Of a stretch of DNA of 64,000 nt, positions 37,493 through 44,000 are shown piece by piece. The notes beneath the pieces are model-generated. The model did no database searches. It saw only the letters and a list, made by a program, of their open reading frames with translations, and had not been told where the DNA came from. A program made the translations under genes and the position numbers. Numbering within the stretch: the stretch's first letter is position 1; each line of letters opens with the position of its first letter. Source of the DNA: an uncultured Cellulophaga sp. (GTDB lineage Bacteria > Bacteroidota > Bacteroidia > Flavobacteriales > Flavobacteriaceae); NCBI GenBank assembly GCA_947492955.1, contig CANLOV010000006.1, forward strand, positions 62,001-126,000, written 5' to 3'.

Positions 37493-37600
37493 ATAAATGA
37501 AAATCGTCATAAAATTAAAAATATGAATAAGAGTGTTAGTAGATAATGGCTCATACAGATTCGAGTCTAGCAAATTGAGACTCCCACGGCTGAAGCAATT

Positions 37601-37687
37601 GGAGGGTAGGCAAATACTGGTTTATTGCGCTCGCTTGCTAAGCGAATCTACCGAAGGGTAGTGAAGGTTCAATTCCTTTACCTTCCG
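37601..37687 (+). tRNA. tRNA-Ser (GCT), array copy
   Basis: Acceptor GGAGGGT pairs with ACCTTCC, the anticodon loop is TTGCTAA, a class II variable arm CTACC-GAA-GGTAG is present and the T-loop is TTCAATT. It differs widely from the chromosomal tRNA-Ser(GCT) at 24936. First of the array; no CCA encoded. Confidence 0.88.
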
Positions 37688-37694
37688 CAAAATT

Positions 37695-37767
37695 GACAAG
37701 GTGGCTGAATGGTTAAGGTAGCGGACTGCAAATCCGTTTTTTATGGGTTCGAATCTCATTCTTGTCT
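37695..37767 (+). tRNA. tRNA-Cys (GCA)
   Basis: Acceptor GACAAGG pairs with TCTTGTC, anticodon loop CTGCAAA, T-arm ATGGG-TTCGAAT-CTCAT with one G-T pair. Variable loop of about 5 bases. Confidence 0.88.
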
Positions 37768-37778
37768 CTAAATATTAT

Positions 37779-37861
37779 GGAAGTATTGAGCAATTGGCTG
37801 GCTCGCCTGACTGTAAATCAGGTTCAGAAATGACATGTAGGTTCGAGTCCTCCTGCTTCCA
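37779..37861 (+). tRNA. tRNA-Tyr (GTA)
   Basis: Acceptor GGAAGTA pairs with TGCTTCC, anticodon stem CCTGA-CTGTAAA-TCAGG, variable arm of about 14 bases (class II, as expected for bacterial Tyr), T-stem with one mismatch. Confidence 0.86.
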
Positions 37862-37864
37862 CAA

Positions 37865-37937
37865 AGTACTGTAGCTCAAAGGCTAGAGCACCCAACTGTC
37901 TATTGGGAAGTTACGGGTTCGAATCCCGTCGGTACTG
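37865..37937 (+). tRNA. tRNA-Asp (GTC)
   Basis: Acceptor AGTACTG pairs with CGGTACT, D-arm GCTC/GAGC, anticodon stem CCCAA-CTGTCTA-TTGGG, T-arm ACGGG-TTCGAAT-CCCGT. A clean cloverleaf. Confidence 0.92.
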
Positions 37938-37942
37938 CATAA

Positions 37943-38014
37943 CTGAGAAGATAACGGTGGTTGTTTACCCGCCTTGGACGCGGGAGGTCGCAAGTTCGAA
38001 TCTTGCTTCTCAGA
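37943..38014 (+). tRNA. tRNA-Pro (TGG)-like
   Basis: Acceptor CTGAGAA pairs with TTCTCAG, anticodon stem CCCGC-CTTGGAC-GCGGG, T-arm GCAAG-TTCGAAT-CTTGC. The invariant U8 is replaced by G and the D-arm (TAAC...GTTTA) pairs poorly, so folding may be impaired. Confidence 0.78.
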
Positions 38015-38020
38015 CAAAAT

Positions 38021-38092
38021 GCTCCATTAGCATAGTGGCTAGTGCATCCGACTTTCTATCGGAAGACAAGGGTTCGATTCCCTTATGGAGTA
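38021..38092 (+). tRNA. tRNA-Glu (TTC)
   Basis: Acceptor GCTCCAT pairs with ATGGAGT, anticodon stem TCCGA-CTTTCTA-TCGGA, T-arm AAGGG-TTCGATT-CCCTT. Confidence 0.9.
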
Positions 38093-38097
38093 CAAAG

Positions 38098-38170
38098 TAA
38101 GGTATAACTCAGTTGGTAGAGTACCGTGCTTTTAACACGGGAGTCTTAGGTTCGAATCCTAATGCCTCAA
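38098..38170 (+). tRNA. tRNA-Lys (TTT)
   Basis: Acceptor TAAGGTA with TGCCTCA has one A-C mismatch. D-arm ACTC/GAGT, anticodon stem CCGTG-CTTTTAA-CACGG, T-arm TTAGG-TTCGAAT-CCTAA. Confidence 0.86.
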
Positions 38171-38176
38171 CAATTT

Positions 38177-38249
38177 GCAGGGATGGCGAAATGGCAAACG
38201 CAGCTGGTTTAGAACCAGTACTCTGAGAGTTCGAATCTCTCTCCCTGTA
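38177..38249 (+). tRNA. tRNA-Leu (TAG) with short variable arm
   Basis: Acceptor GCAGGGA pairs with TCCCTGT, anticodon loop TTTAGAA, T-arm GAGAG-TTCGAAT-CTCTC. The variable region is only about 5 bases. Bacterial tRNA-Leu normally has a long class II arm, so this one is atypical. Confidence 0.82.
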
Positions 38250-38253
38250 CAAT

Positions 38254-38327
38254 GCCCCACTAGCCCAACTGGCAGAGGCAAAGGACTTAAAATCCTTAAA
38301 GTCCAAGTTCGAATCTTGGGTGGGGTA
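38254..38327 (+). tRNA. tRNA-Leu (TAA) with short variable arm
   Basis: Acceptor GCCCCAC pairs with GTGGGGT, anticodon stem AAGGA-CTTAAAA-TCCTT, T-arm CCAAG-TTCGAAT-CTTGG. The variable region is AAAGT, 5 bases, again class I-like. Confidence 0.83.
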
Positions 38328-38333
38328 CATAAT

Positions 38334-38405
38334 AAGCTTATAGTGTAATGGATAGCACGCAGGATTTCTAACCCTGAGGTATGAATTCAAATCTTTTTAG
38401 GCTTG
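38334..38405 (+). tRNA. tRNA-Arg (TCT)-like, degenerate T-arm
   Basis: Acceptor AAGCTTA pairs with TAGGCTT including a G-T pair, anticodon loop TTTCTAA, D-arm GTGT/GCAC. The anticodon stem has an A-C mismatch and the T-stem (ATGAA with CTTTT) has two. Possibly decaying. Confidence 0.7.
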
Positions 38406-38410
38406 TAAAT

Positions 38411-38534
38411 AGACCCGTGATGTAATGGTTAGCATACAAGGTTTTGATTCTTGTTGTAAAGGTTCAAATGCAGAGCATTCATGAATACGGTTAAAAAACA
38501 ATAAACGTGACATGAATAAATCCTTTCGGGTTTG
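38411..38534 (+). tRNA. tRNA-Gln (TTG) with a 52-nt insertion in the T-loop
   Basis: Acceptor AGACCCG (38411-38417) pairs with CGGGTTT (38527-38533). Anticodon stem CAAGG-TTTTGAT-TCTTG has TTG at 38444-38446. T-stem AAAGG (38458-38462) pairs with CCTTT (38522-38526), but the loop between is 59 bases instead of 7. The extra part is bounded by AAAT at both ends and includes the palindrome ATTCATGAAT. If the insertion is not removed, this RNA cannot function as a tRNA. Confidence 0.72.
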
Positions 38535-38544
38535 CAAAATAAAT

Positions 38545-38618
38545 GGTGTCTCTAGCTTATCTGGTAAAGCATCCCACTGTGAATGGGAAGAACAGGGTTC
38601 GAGTCCTGGAGTACACCC
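38545..38618 (+). tRNA. tRNA-His (GTG)
   Basis: Anticodon stem CCCA-CTGTGAA-TGGG. The acceptor starts GGTGT and pairs with ACACC; an extra T in the 3' strand must be bulged. An additional 5' G could be the tRNA-His G-1. The T-stem has one mismatch. Confidence 0.78.
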
Positions 38619-38624
38619 AAAAAG

Positions 38625-38692
38625 GGAACAGTAGTATTATGGTTAAACGGGCTTTAGGTCCGAAAATATGGGTTCAAATCCCATCAGTTCTA
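38625..38692 (+). tRNA. tRNA-like gene, anticodon ambiguous
   Basis: Acceptor GGAACAG with CAGTTCT has one mismatch. The T-arm ATGGG-TTCAAAT-CCCAT is perfect. A 7-base loop CTTTAGG would give anticodon TTA (reading the stop UAA); a shifted loop would give TAG. The best-paired stem leaves only 5 loop bases. Identity cannot be decided. Confidence 0.55.
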
Positions 38693-38698
38693 CAAATT

Positions 38699-38820
38699 AG
38701 GAGTATAGTTCAATTGGACAAAACGCTAGGTTTAGCTCATTGTTTGTTACTGTGTTAGGGTATTCGTGAATGCTATGCATTTCGAACCTAGAAATGCGAG
38801 TTCGAATCTTGCTACTCCTG
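38699..38820 (+). tRNA. tRNA-Arg (TCG) with a 49-nt insertion in the anticodon loop
   Basis: Acceptor AGGAGTA pairs perfectly with TACTCCT, T-arm GCGAG-TTCGAAT-CTTGC. The anticodon stem CTAGG (38726-38730) pairs with CCTAG (38787-38791), with 56 bases between. Removing 38731-38779 leaves the loop TTTCGAA, anticodon TCG. TTT occurs at both insertion borders. The inserted sequence 38760-38782 is the reverse complement, 21 of 23 identical, of 38466-38488 in the tRNA-Gln insertion. Confidence 0.72.
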
Positions 38821-38840
38821 CTAAAACAAAAGAAAATTTA

Positions 38841-38863
38841 ACTGCGTAAAATAATTGCGTAAT
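38841..38863. promoter_or_regulatory. Operator 3, upstream of the last tRNA-like genes and slipin
   Basis: ACTGCGTAA, AATAA spacer, TTGCGTAAT. CAGTTTTG (38871-38878) follows the TTG by 13 bases, the same geometry as sites 1 and 2. The transcript would carry the hairpins at 38893-38995, the tRNA-like genes and then the slipin gene. Confidence 0.7.
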
Positions 38864-38892
38864 TGTTTGTCAGTTTTGTAGAGTAATTAAAA

Positions 38893-38995
38893 ACAAGCCT
38901 TTCAAAAAAAGGTTTGTAGTAGTGCCTCGCAATAGCAAGGAATATTGCGAGGTTTTACAAAAGTTTATTAAAATAACTTCCTGCAACAACAGGAA
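38893..38995 (+). ncRNA. Structured leader RNA with three consecutive hairpins
   Basis: Stem 1: ACAAGCCTTT (38893-38902) with AAAGGTTTGT (38908-38917), including G-T. Stem 2: CCTCGCAATA (38925-38934) with TATTGCGAGG (38943-38952), perfect 10 bp. Stem 3: TTCCTG (38978-38983) with CAGGAA (38990-38995). It begins about 15 bases after the operator-3 promoter. No long ORF is inside. It may be a regulatory RNA or bait RNA; no family recognised. Confidence 0.5.
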
Positions 38996-39046
38996 TAACA
39001 ATATCAAGCTGGTCTTGTTGGGTGTTTCTGCATAACACTATTGTAT

Positions 39047-39162
39047 GAAACTTTGCCGAAAGGTATTATGATTTCATATGCAACTTGACTTGAAGGTTTC
39101 GGCTATTCTCCAAAAAATAGTCCCGACTCTGTAAGTCATGGGTTCAAATCCCATCAGTTTCA
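39047..39162 (+). tRNA. tRNA-like gene with enlarged D-arm, candidate anticodon CCA
   Basis: Acceptor GAAACTT pairs with CAGTTTC at six of seven positions. A 7-bp stem GCCGAAA (39055-39061) with TTTCGGC (39097-39103) encloses 35 bases instead of a D-loop. CTATT-CTCCAAAA-AATAG would be an 8-base anticodon loop with CCA (Trp). The variable arm is about 17 bases. The last 22 bases of the T-arm and acceptor equal those of 38625-38692, so the two are related. Confidence 0.5.
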
Positions 39163-39165
39163 AAT

Positions 39166-39231
39166 GGAACTGTAGTTCAGCGGTTAGAACAACAGAAGGA
39201 AGCGCAGGTTCGACTCCTGCAAGAGGCCACC
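39166..39231 (+). pseudogene. tRNA remnant lacking the anticodon arm
   Basis: D-arm GTTC-AGCGGTTA-GAAC and T-arm GCAGG-TTCGACT-CCTGC are intact, but only 13 bases lie between them, and the acceptor strands (GGAACTG and AAGAGGC) do not pair. A T-run follows at 39232-39237. Confidence 0.65.
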
Positions 39232-39238
39232 TTTTTTA

Positions 39239-39283
39239 GGCCCTTTAGCTCAGTTGGTAGAGCACTACACTCATGATGTAGCC
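39239..39283 (+). pseudogene. 5' part of tRNA-Met (CAT)
   Basis: Acceptor GGCCCTT, D-arm GCTC/GAGC and anticodon stem CTACA-CTCATGA-TGTAG are complete. No T-arm or 3' acceptor follows. The breakpoint is just after the anticodon arm. Confidence 0.65.
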
Positions 39284-39659
39284 TGAAGCTGGTCATCTTT
39301 GAAAACTGACCCCAAGCCCTGTTAGGCTTTAAACAACAAAAACCGTAGGTATAAGTCAGTTGGTTTTTCTTCGGATGAATCAACAGTCTTGAAACTACTT
39401 TGAAATACTGAATTTTTGATGTGAAAGGCAATTTCTTTTTTGAATATCCTTCCTTCGGTAAAACCAATAAATAGCATTGGCGACACTGACGAAAGCATAC
39501 CGAAAAACAAATTGTAACGAGCTTCAAAAACCAATATTTCCATATCGAATAGATGAGTTATAGTTGCGGTTTTTTAAAAGAGAAAAACAAATAAATAATA
39601 AATGAAAATAGTTTAACCCGTTCGTCTGTCATTAGACTGGCGGACACAAATTTTAAGTA
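39284..39659. other. Leader region between tRNA remnants and the slipin gene
   Basis: About 375 bases. It contains a minus-strand open frame of 73 codons (39322-39543) without a recognisable product, and a hairpin just before the slipin start (GTCT/AGAC with CCG/CGG, about 39618-39643). I treat the frame as spurious. Confidence 0.4.
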
Positions 39660-40760
39660 ATGAAAAGAGTAAGAATCAATGCAGGAAAAGTAGGTTTAGT
39701 CTTCAAAAGGGGCGATTACCAAAGAATAATTACCCAAGGTACACACTGGGTAGGCTTTCAAAATATGGTTAAGATCTATGATCTTACTAAGGCTTTTGTT
39801 GCTCCTATAGCATTAGAAATCTTGCTAAAGGACCAAAACTTGAAAGCTATGCTGCATATTATTGAGGTAAAGGATACAGAATTGGCTTTAGTTTCTGAAA
39901 ATGGAAACCTAAAACAAGTTCTAGATGCTGGTAAGTACGCTTTTTGGAAAGGATTGATTAATTATGAATTTGTTATAGTAGATTTAAGTAAAATCTACAT
40001 CACAGAAACTATTAGCAAAACAATGCTAAATCATGCTTTGTTAAGAGCTCATATTCGTACTTTAGAAGTTGCGGCTTATGAAAAAGCTGTTCTTTTAGTT
40101 GATGATGTTTATGTTAAAACGCTGGAAAGTGGTACTTATCGTTTCTGGAAAAACAATACCTCTATCAAAATTGCTAGGGCAGATATGCGACAATTGCAAT
40201 TGGAGATTTCTGGTCAAGAATTGCTGACTAAAGATAAAGCTGCCATCCGTATTAACTTCTATACACAGTATAAAGTTGTTGATATTGAAAAGGCTTTACT
40301 AGGTAACAAAGACTATGAAAAGCAATTATACATTGCCTTGCAATTAGTATTACGTGCTTACATTGGTTCCTATACTATAGATGAGCTTCTAGAACAAAAA
40401 GAGAGTATTGCCAAAGCTGTATTTGCAGATATAAAAACAGATGCAACCCAATTAGGTGTTACTGTTTTAAACTGTGGTATTCGTGATGTTATCTTGACTG
40501 GTGAAATGAAAGATATCATGAACCAGGTTTTGGTGGCTCAGAAGAGAGCACAAGCGAATATCATTACCCGACGTGAAGAGACCGCTTCTACCAGAAGTTT
40601 GTTGAATACTGCAAAACTTATGGAAGAAAACGAAATGCTCTATAAATTAAAGGAAATGGAATACGTTGAGAAAATTGCTGAGAAAATCGGCGAAATTACT
40701 GTCTCTGGTAACGGAGGTATGGTAAAACAATTAAAGGAAATTTTCTCTGTAAATAAATAG
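39660..40760 (+). CDS. Slipin-type SPFH (band 7) protein without membrane anchor
   Basis: 366 residues. The SPFH domain occupies about 160-300: RADMRQLQLEISGQELLTKDKAAIRINFYTQYKVVDIEKAL, then LGVTVLNCGIRDVILTGEMKDIMNQVLVAQKRAQANIITRREE. A duplicated N-terminal beta-domain lies at about 1-130. There is no N-terminal transmembrane helix, unlike stomatin or flotillin, so it is likely a cytoplasmic oligomer. Slipins of this kind occur beside RtcB systems, which fits its position downstream of operator 3. Confidence 0.85.
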   Translation: MKRVRINAGKVGLVFKRGDYQRIITQGTHWVGFQNMVKIYDLTKAFVAPIALEILLKDQNLKAMLHIIEVKDTELALVSENGNLKQVLDAGKYAFWKGLINYEFVIVDLSKIYITETISKTMLNHALLRAHIRTLEVAAYEKAVLLVDDVYVKTLESGTYRFWKNNTSIKIARADMRQLQLEISGQELLTKDKAAIRINFYTQYKVVDIEKALLGNKDYEKQLYIALQLVLRAYIGSYTIDELLEQKESIAKAVFADIKTDATQLGVTVLNCGIRDVILTGEMKDIMNQVLVAQKRAQANIITRREETASTRSLLNTAKLMEENEMLYKLKEMEYVEKIAEKIGEITVSGNGGMVKQLKEIFSVNK

Positions 40761-40762
40761 TT

Positions 40763-40797
40763 AAAATGCGTTAGCGAAAGTTGACGCATTTTTTGTT
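40763..40797 (+). terminator. Rho-independent terminator of the slipin gene
   Basis: AAAATGCGT pairs with ACGCATTTT around a loop of about 13 bases, with a T-run. Confidence 0.8.
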
Positions 40798-40804
40798 CTA
40801 AAAA

Positions 40805-40835
40805 CAAAAAAACCAGCTCAAAAAAATGAACTGGC
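40805..40835 (-). terminator. Terminator of the minus-strand tRNA-Pro
   Basis: On the minus strand CCAGTTCA pairs with TGAGCTGG (one G-T) and is followed by seven T, starting 3 bases past the encoded CCA. Confidence 0.78.
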
Positions 40836-40837
40836 TT

Positions 40838-40915
40838 TGGTCGGGGTGGCAGGATTCGAACCTGCGACCTCCGCGTCCCAAACGCGGCGCGATAACCGGG
40901 CTACGCTACACCCCG
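40838..40915 (-). tRNA. tRNA-Pro (TGG), copy 2, inverted
   Basis: The 78 bases are identical to tRNA-Pro at 25062-25139, including the encoded CCA, but on the opposite strand. With copy 1 it brackets the 15.7-kb island. Confidence 0.97.
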
Positions 40916-41000
40916 AAAAAATAATAAGAACTAACAAAATTCTTATTTTGGGACTGCAAATATATAACAATACTTTTTAAGTAAACTAAAATATAGCATT

Positions 41001-41042
41001 AAAAAATAGCTTAACAATTAAAGTACTAATTGCTAAGCTATT
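41001..41042 (-). terminator. Terminator of the giant secreted protein gene
   Basis: On the minus strand a 16-bp stem (AATAGCTTAGCAATTA with TAATTGTTAAGCTATT, one G-T) is followed by six T. Confidence 0.82.
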
Positions 41043-41066
41043 AACATTAAAATTAACTAAAAAAAG

Positions 41067-44000
41067 TTATCTATAGAGCGTAAAGTGCCCAACATATTGT
41101 ATATTTTCGCTATCATTTTGGTTTACTACATACCAATAATCCCCTGTTGGCACCTCATTACCTTCATAAGTACCATCCCAACCAAATACCTCATCTAAAA
41201 CAGCTACTACTCTTCCGTATCGATCATATATTTTTACTTCTACATTCGGAAAAAACTCTCTGTTTCTAGGTGCCCATTCTTCATTCAATACATCTCCATT
41301 AGGAGTAAAATATTCAGGAAAATCTAACATACCTGTAAAATTAAATGGCATTGTTATAGTGATATGACATCCCATTTGATCCTCTACTCTTATCGTTACT
41401 ACAGCATCTTCATTTAACGTAAATATATTTTCACTTCCAGTAGAATTACCCTGAAAAAAGTATTCGTACCCTCCAAAACCTCCAGATGCTGTGGCTGTCA
41501 TTTCATTTGGTCCTGTTTTTACAACATCTAACATTAATGGTGTATACTCATTAATTGTAAAAGCTATGGTTTCCCTACAACCATTTTCATGATAAATATG
41601 CACATTATAGTCGCTTGGTGGTAAATCTCCCCATGTGCGTTGCGTTTCTGCTAATGCTAACCTTTCCGCATGTGTTAATGGTGGTTCTGTTGAATTTACA
41701 TCTTCTAAATAGAATAAGACATCTGGTAATACGCTTGCATCTTCCATTTCTACTGTAACTGTACTATTAGGGAATATACCATCACAACCATAAACTGGTA
41801 TTGCTTCTGCAGATAACTCTACTCCCATTCCTATAGTAACAATCTCATCATCTGTACAACCATTAGCATCTCTAACAAATATCACATAAGTTTCGTCTCC
41901 TTGAAGATTGTCAAAAAATAAATCATCATTACGAATAAAACCTCCTGTAGGATCAGCTGGATCAGGTTCAACAAAACCAGCTCCCGATATTCTTGTTTCA
42001 AAATAAGATACTGGTGCAGATGGTATAGTGGTATCTTCAAAAGGAGTACCACCAGTAACTGTTAATGTTATTGTACCATCAGATGCATCTAAACACAATT
42101 CGGGTGTTTCATCGGCCCCTAATACTAATTCATCTGGCTCTTCTATTTCTATTGTTTGCTTTTCATCACAGCCAGACGCATCTTGTATTAAAATTTCATA
42201 ACTACCATTATCTAAATCTGTAAATACATATTGATTTGGGTTATCTGGGTCGCTAAAAAATTCGGTAAAATTAGGAGATATAGCAAATTGTATTAAACCT
42301 TCTCCTCCACTTAATACTTCTATAGTTATACTACCATCTTCCTCGCCATTACAACTAATATGACCTGGAGTTGCCGTAAAAAGAATTGGTTCTGGTCTTA
42401 TAATTTCATAAGGCCCCTCTACTTCTCCACAAGATATACCACTAGTTACCGTTAAATAATAATTAGAGCCTGCATCTATTCCTTCAAAAGTACCATCGTC
42501 TTGAGGTCCTTGAACTATTGTTGCTGAAGCATTTGGGTTAAATGGGTCTGCTCCTGGGTCTCCATCATATAAAGTAAATCTATAATTACCTACACCACCT
42601 GATGCAAAAGATTCTATTCTACCATCTATTTCTGAAAAACAAGATATATCGTCTGGTAAATTCACTACTAAATCTACTATTTGTGCATCTATTAATGTTA
42701 ATCCATTAGATACGACTGCATCGCATATATTTGTTGTACTCACTTTACGAACATCATATTGATAAAACCCTGGTGAACCTGGTATTAATACCGATGTTGC
42801 TGCTCCCATAGATGTAAATGGATCTGTATCTGGTACTCCGATAGGTCTATACTCATATACAAAACCTAGCTCTGGGTTTTCTATACTTAAACGCATTTCT
42901 CCCAAACCTCCACAACCTGGTGCTCTTACCTGTACTAGGTTAGGAATAATTGCTGGTGGTGGGTCTACAAAATAAGGTACTGTAACTCCAACACAATTAA
43001 AACTAGAAGAAATCTCTATTGCATACCAACCTGCACTAATAAAACCACCTGTAGTTCCTTCAAAAGTTGGGGTACTTTGTAACCCACTTCTAGATACCTC
43101 ATCGGTAATATCATTACTCCCTAAATATATTAATTGATAATTATACCCAGAACCTGCTACACCTCCTGTAGCTCCTGCTGTTGCACTAGTAGCATCTCCT
43201 GTTGTTGGGTCATAGGCTTCTAAAATTGCGTTATTACCTGCAGGACAAACTAATCCTGATGGTTCTCGTATACCAGCAGATATTGGTGTTATTGCATCTA
43301 AAGTAATATCAAAACCATCTGTACAGCCTTCTATATCTCTAATTTCTACTCTGTAGTTACCGTTCGATAAATTTTCGAACTCTCTATTCGTAGAAAATGC
43401 TACTTGCTCATTGTATACTCCTGTTCCATCATCTAACAATAATCTATATTGGTATGAAGTAGGAGTAGTTTCCCATCCGCCACTACCAATAGCTTCTATT
43501 TTTCCTGTATTATCTGTACAACTTACATTCCCTATTTCTATTGCTGACACATCTAAGGGGCCGCTGGGTGTTCTAATCGTTGCTAAATTACTACTATCGG
43601 TACAATACGGAACATCTGTACTATTTATTCTTACTACAAAATTACCCCCTGGCAAACCTGTAATTCTTGCTGGATCACTATTAATATCCGAAAAATTAGT
43701 AGTATCAAAAGAACCTGTGAAACCAGTGCTTGTTTCTACCCCTGAATTATCTACAGCAAATACTTCATAATCATAAGTACCAACATAATTGGTTACTTCT
43801 ATAAATAATTCCCCATCATCTACTCCAAAGCACTCAATAGGTTTTGCTTCACTTATTGTTGCAATAGGGTTTATTGGCGCTATTACTTGGTGTCTTGGTA
43901 TAGGATAAGTACAGCCTCCTACATTATCGGTAACTTCAAAAAGGTAATCGCCAGCGGCTGGTAAAGGAATATCTACGTAATCGTTCCCTAAGGTTGTATT

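Larger units (their letters stand above)
36770..37600. other. 830-base region with two short transcription units before the tRNA array
   Basis: Two promoter-ORF-terminator units (36789-36980 and 37161-37414), a GC-rich patch at 37449-37492 and a hairpin GAGTCT/AGACTC at 37564-37584 in front of the first tRNA. The small ORFs encode related peptides. No longer gene was seen. Confidence 0.5.

Noticed and set aside
37601-38820. CRISPR array, suggested by regularly spaced similar segments
   Set aside because: The units fold as tRNAs with different anticodons; there are no identical direct repeats and no cas genes.
38411-38820. Group I or group II introns in the interrupted tRNA genes
   Set aside because: The insertions are only about 50 bases, far too short for either catalytic core.
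39239-39283. attL/attR site of an integrative element at the tRNA-Met fragment
   Set aside because: Integrases usually use the 3' end of a tRNA, whereas here the 5' part remains, and no integrase gene is in the window.
39322-39543. Minus-strand frame of 73 codons in the leader before the slipin gene
   Set aside because: No start signal or recognisable family, and it lies in a region of tRNA remnants. A second overlapping frame on the same strand is equally open, so coding is unlikely.
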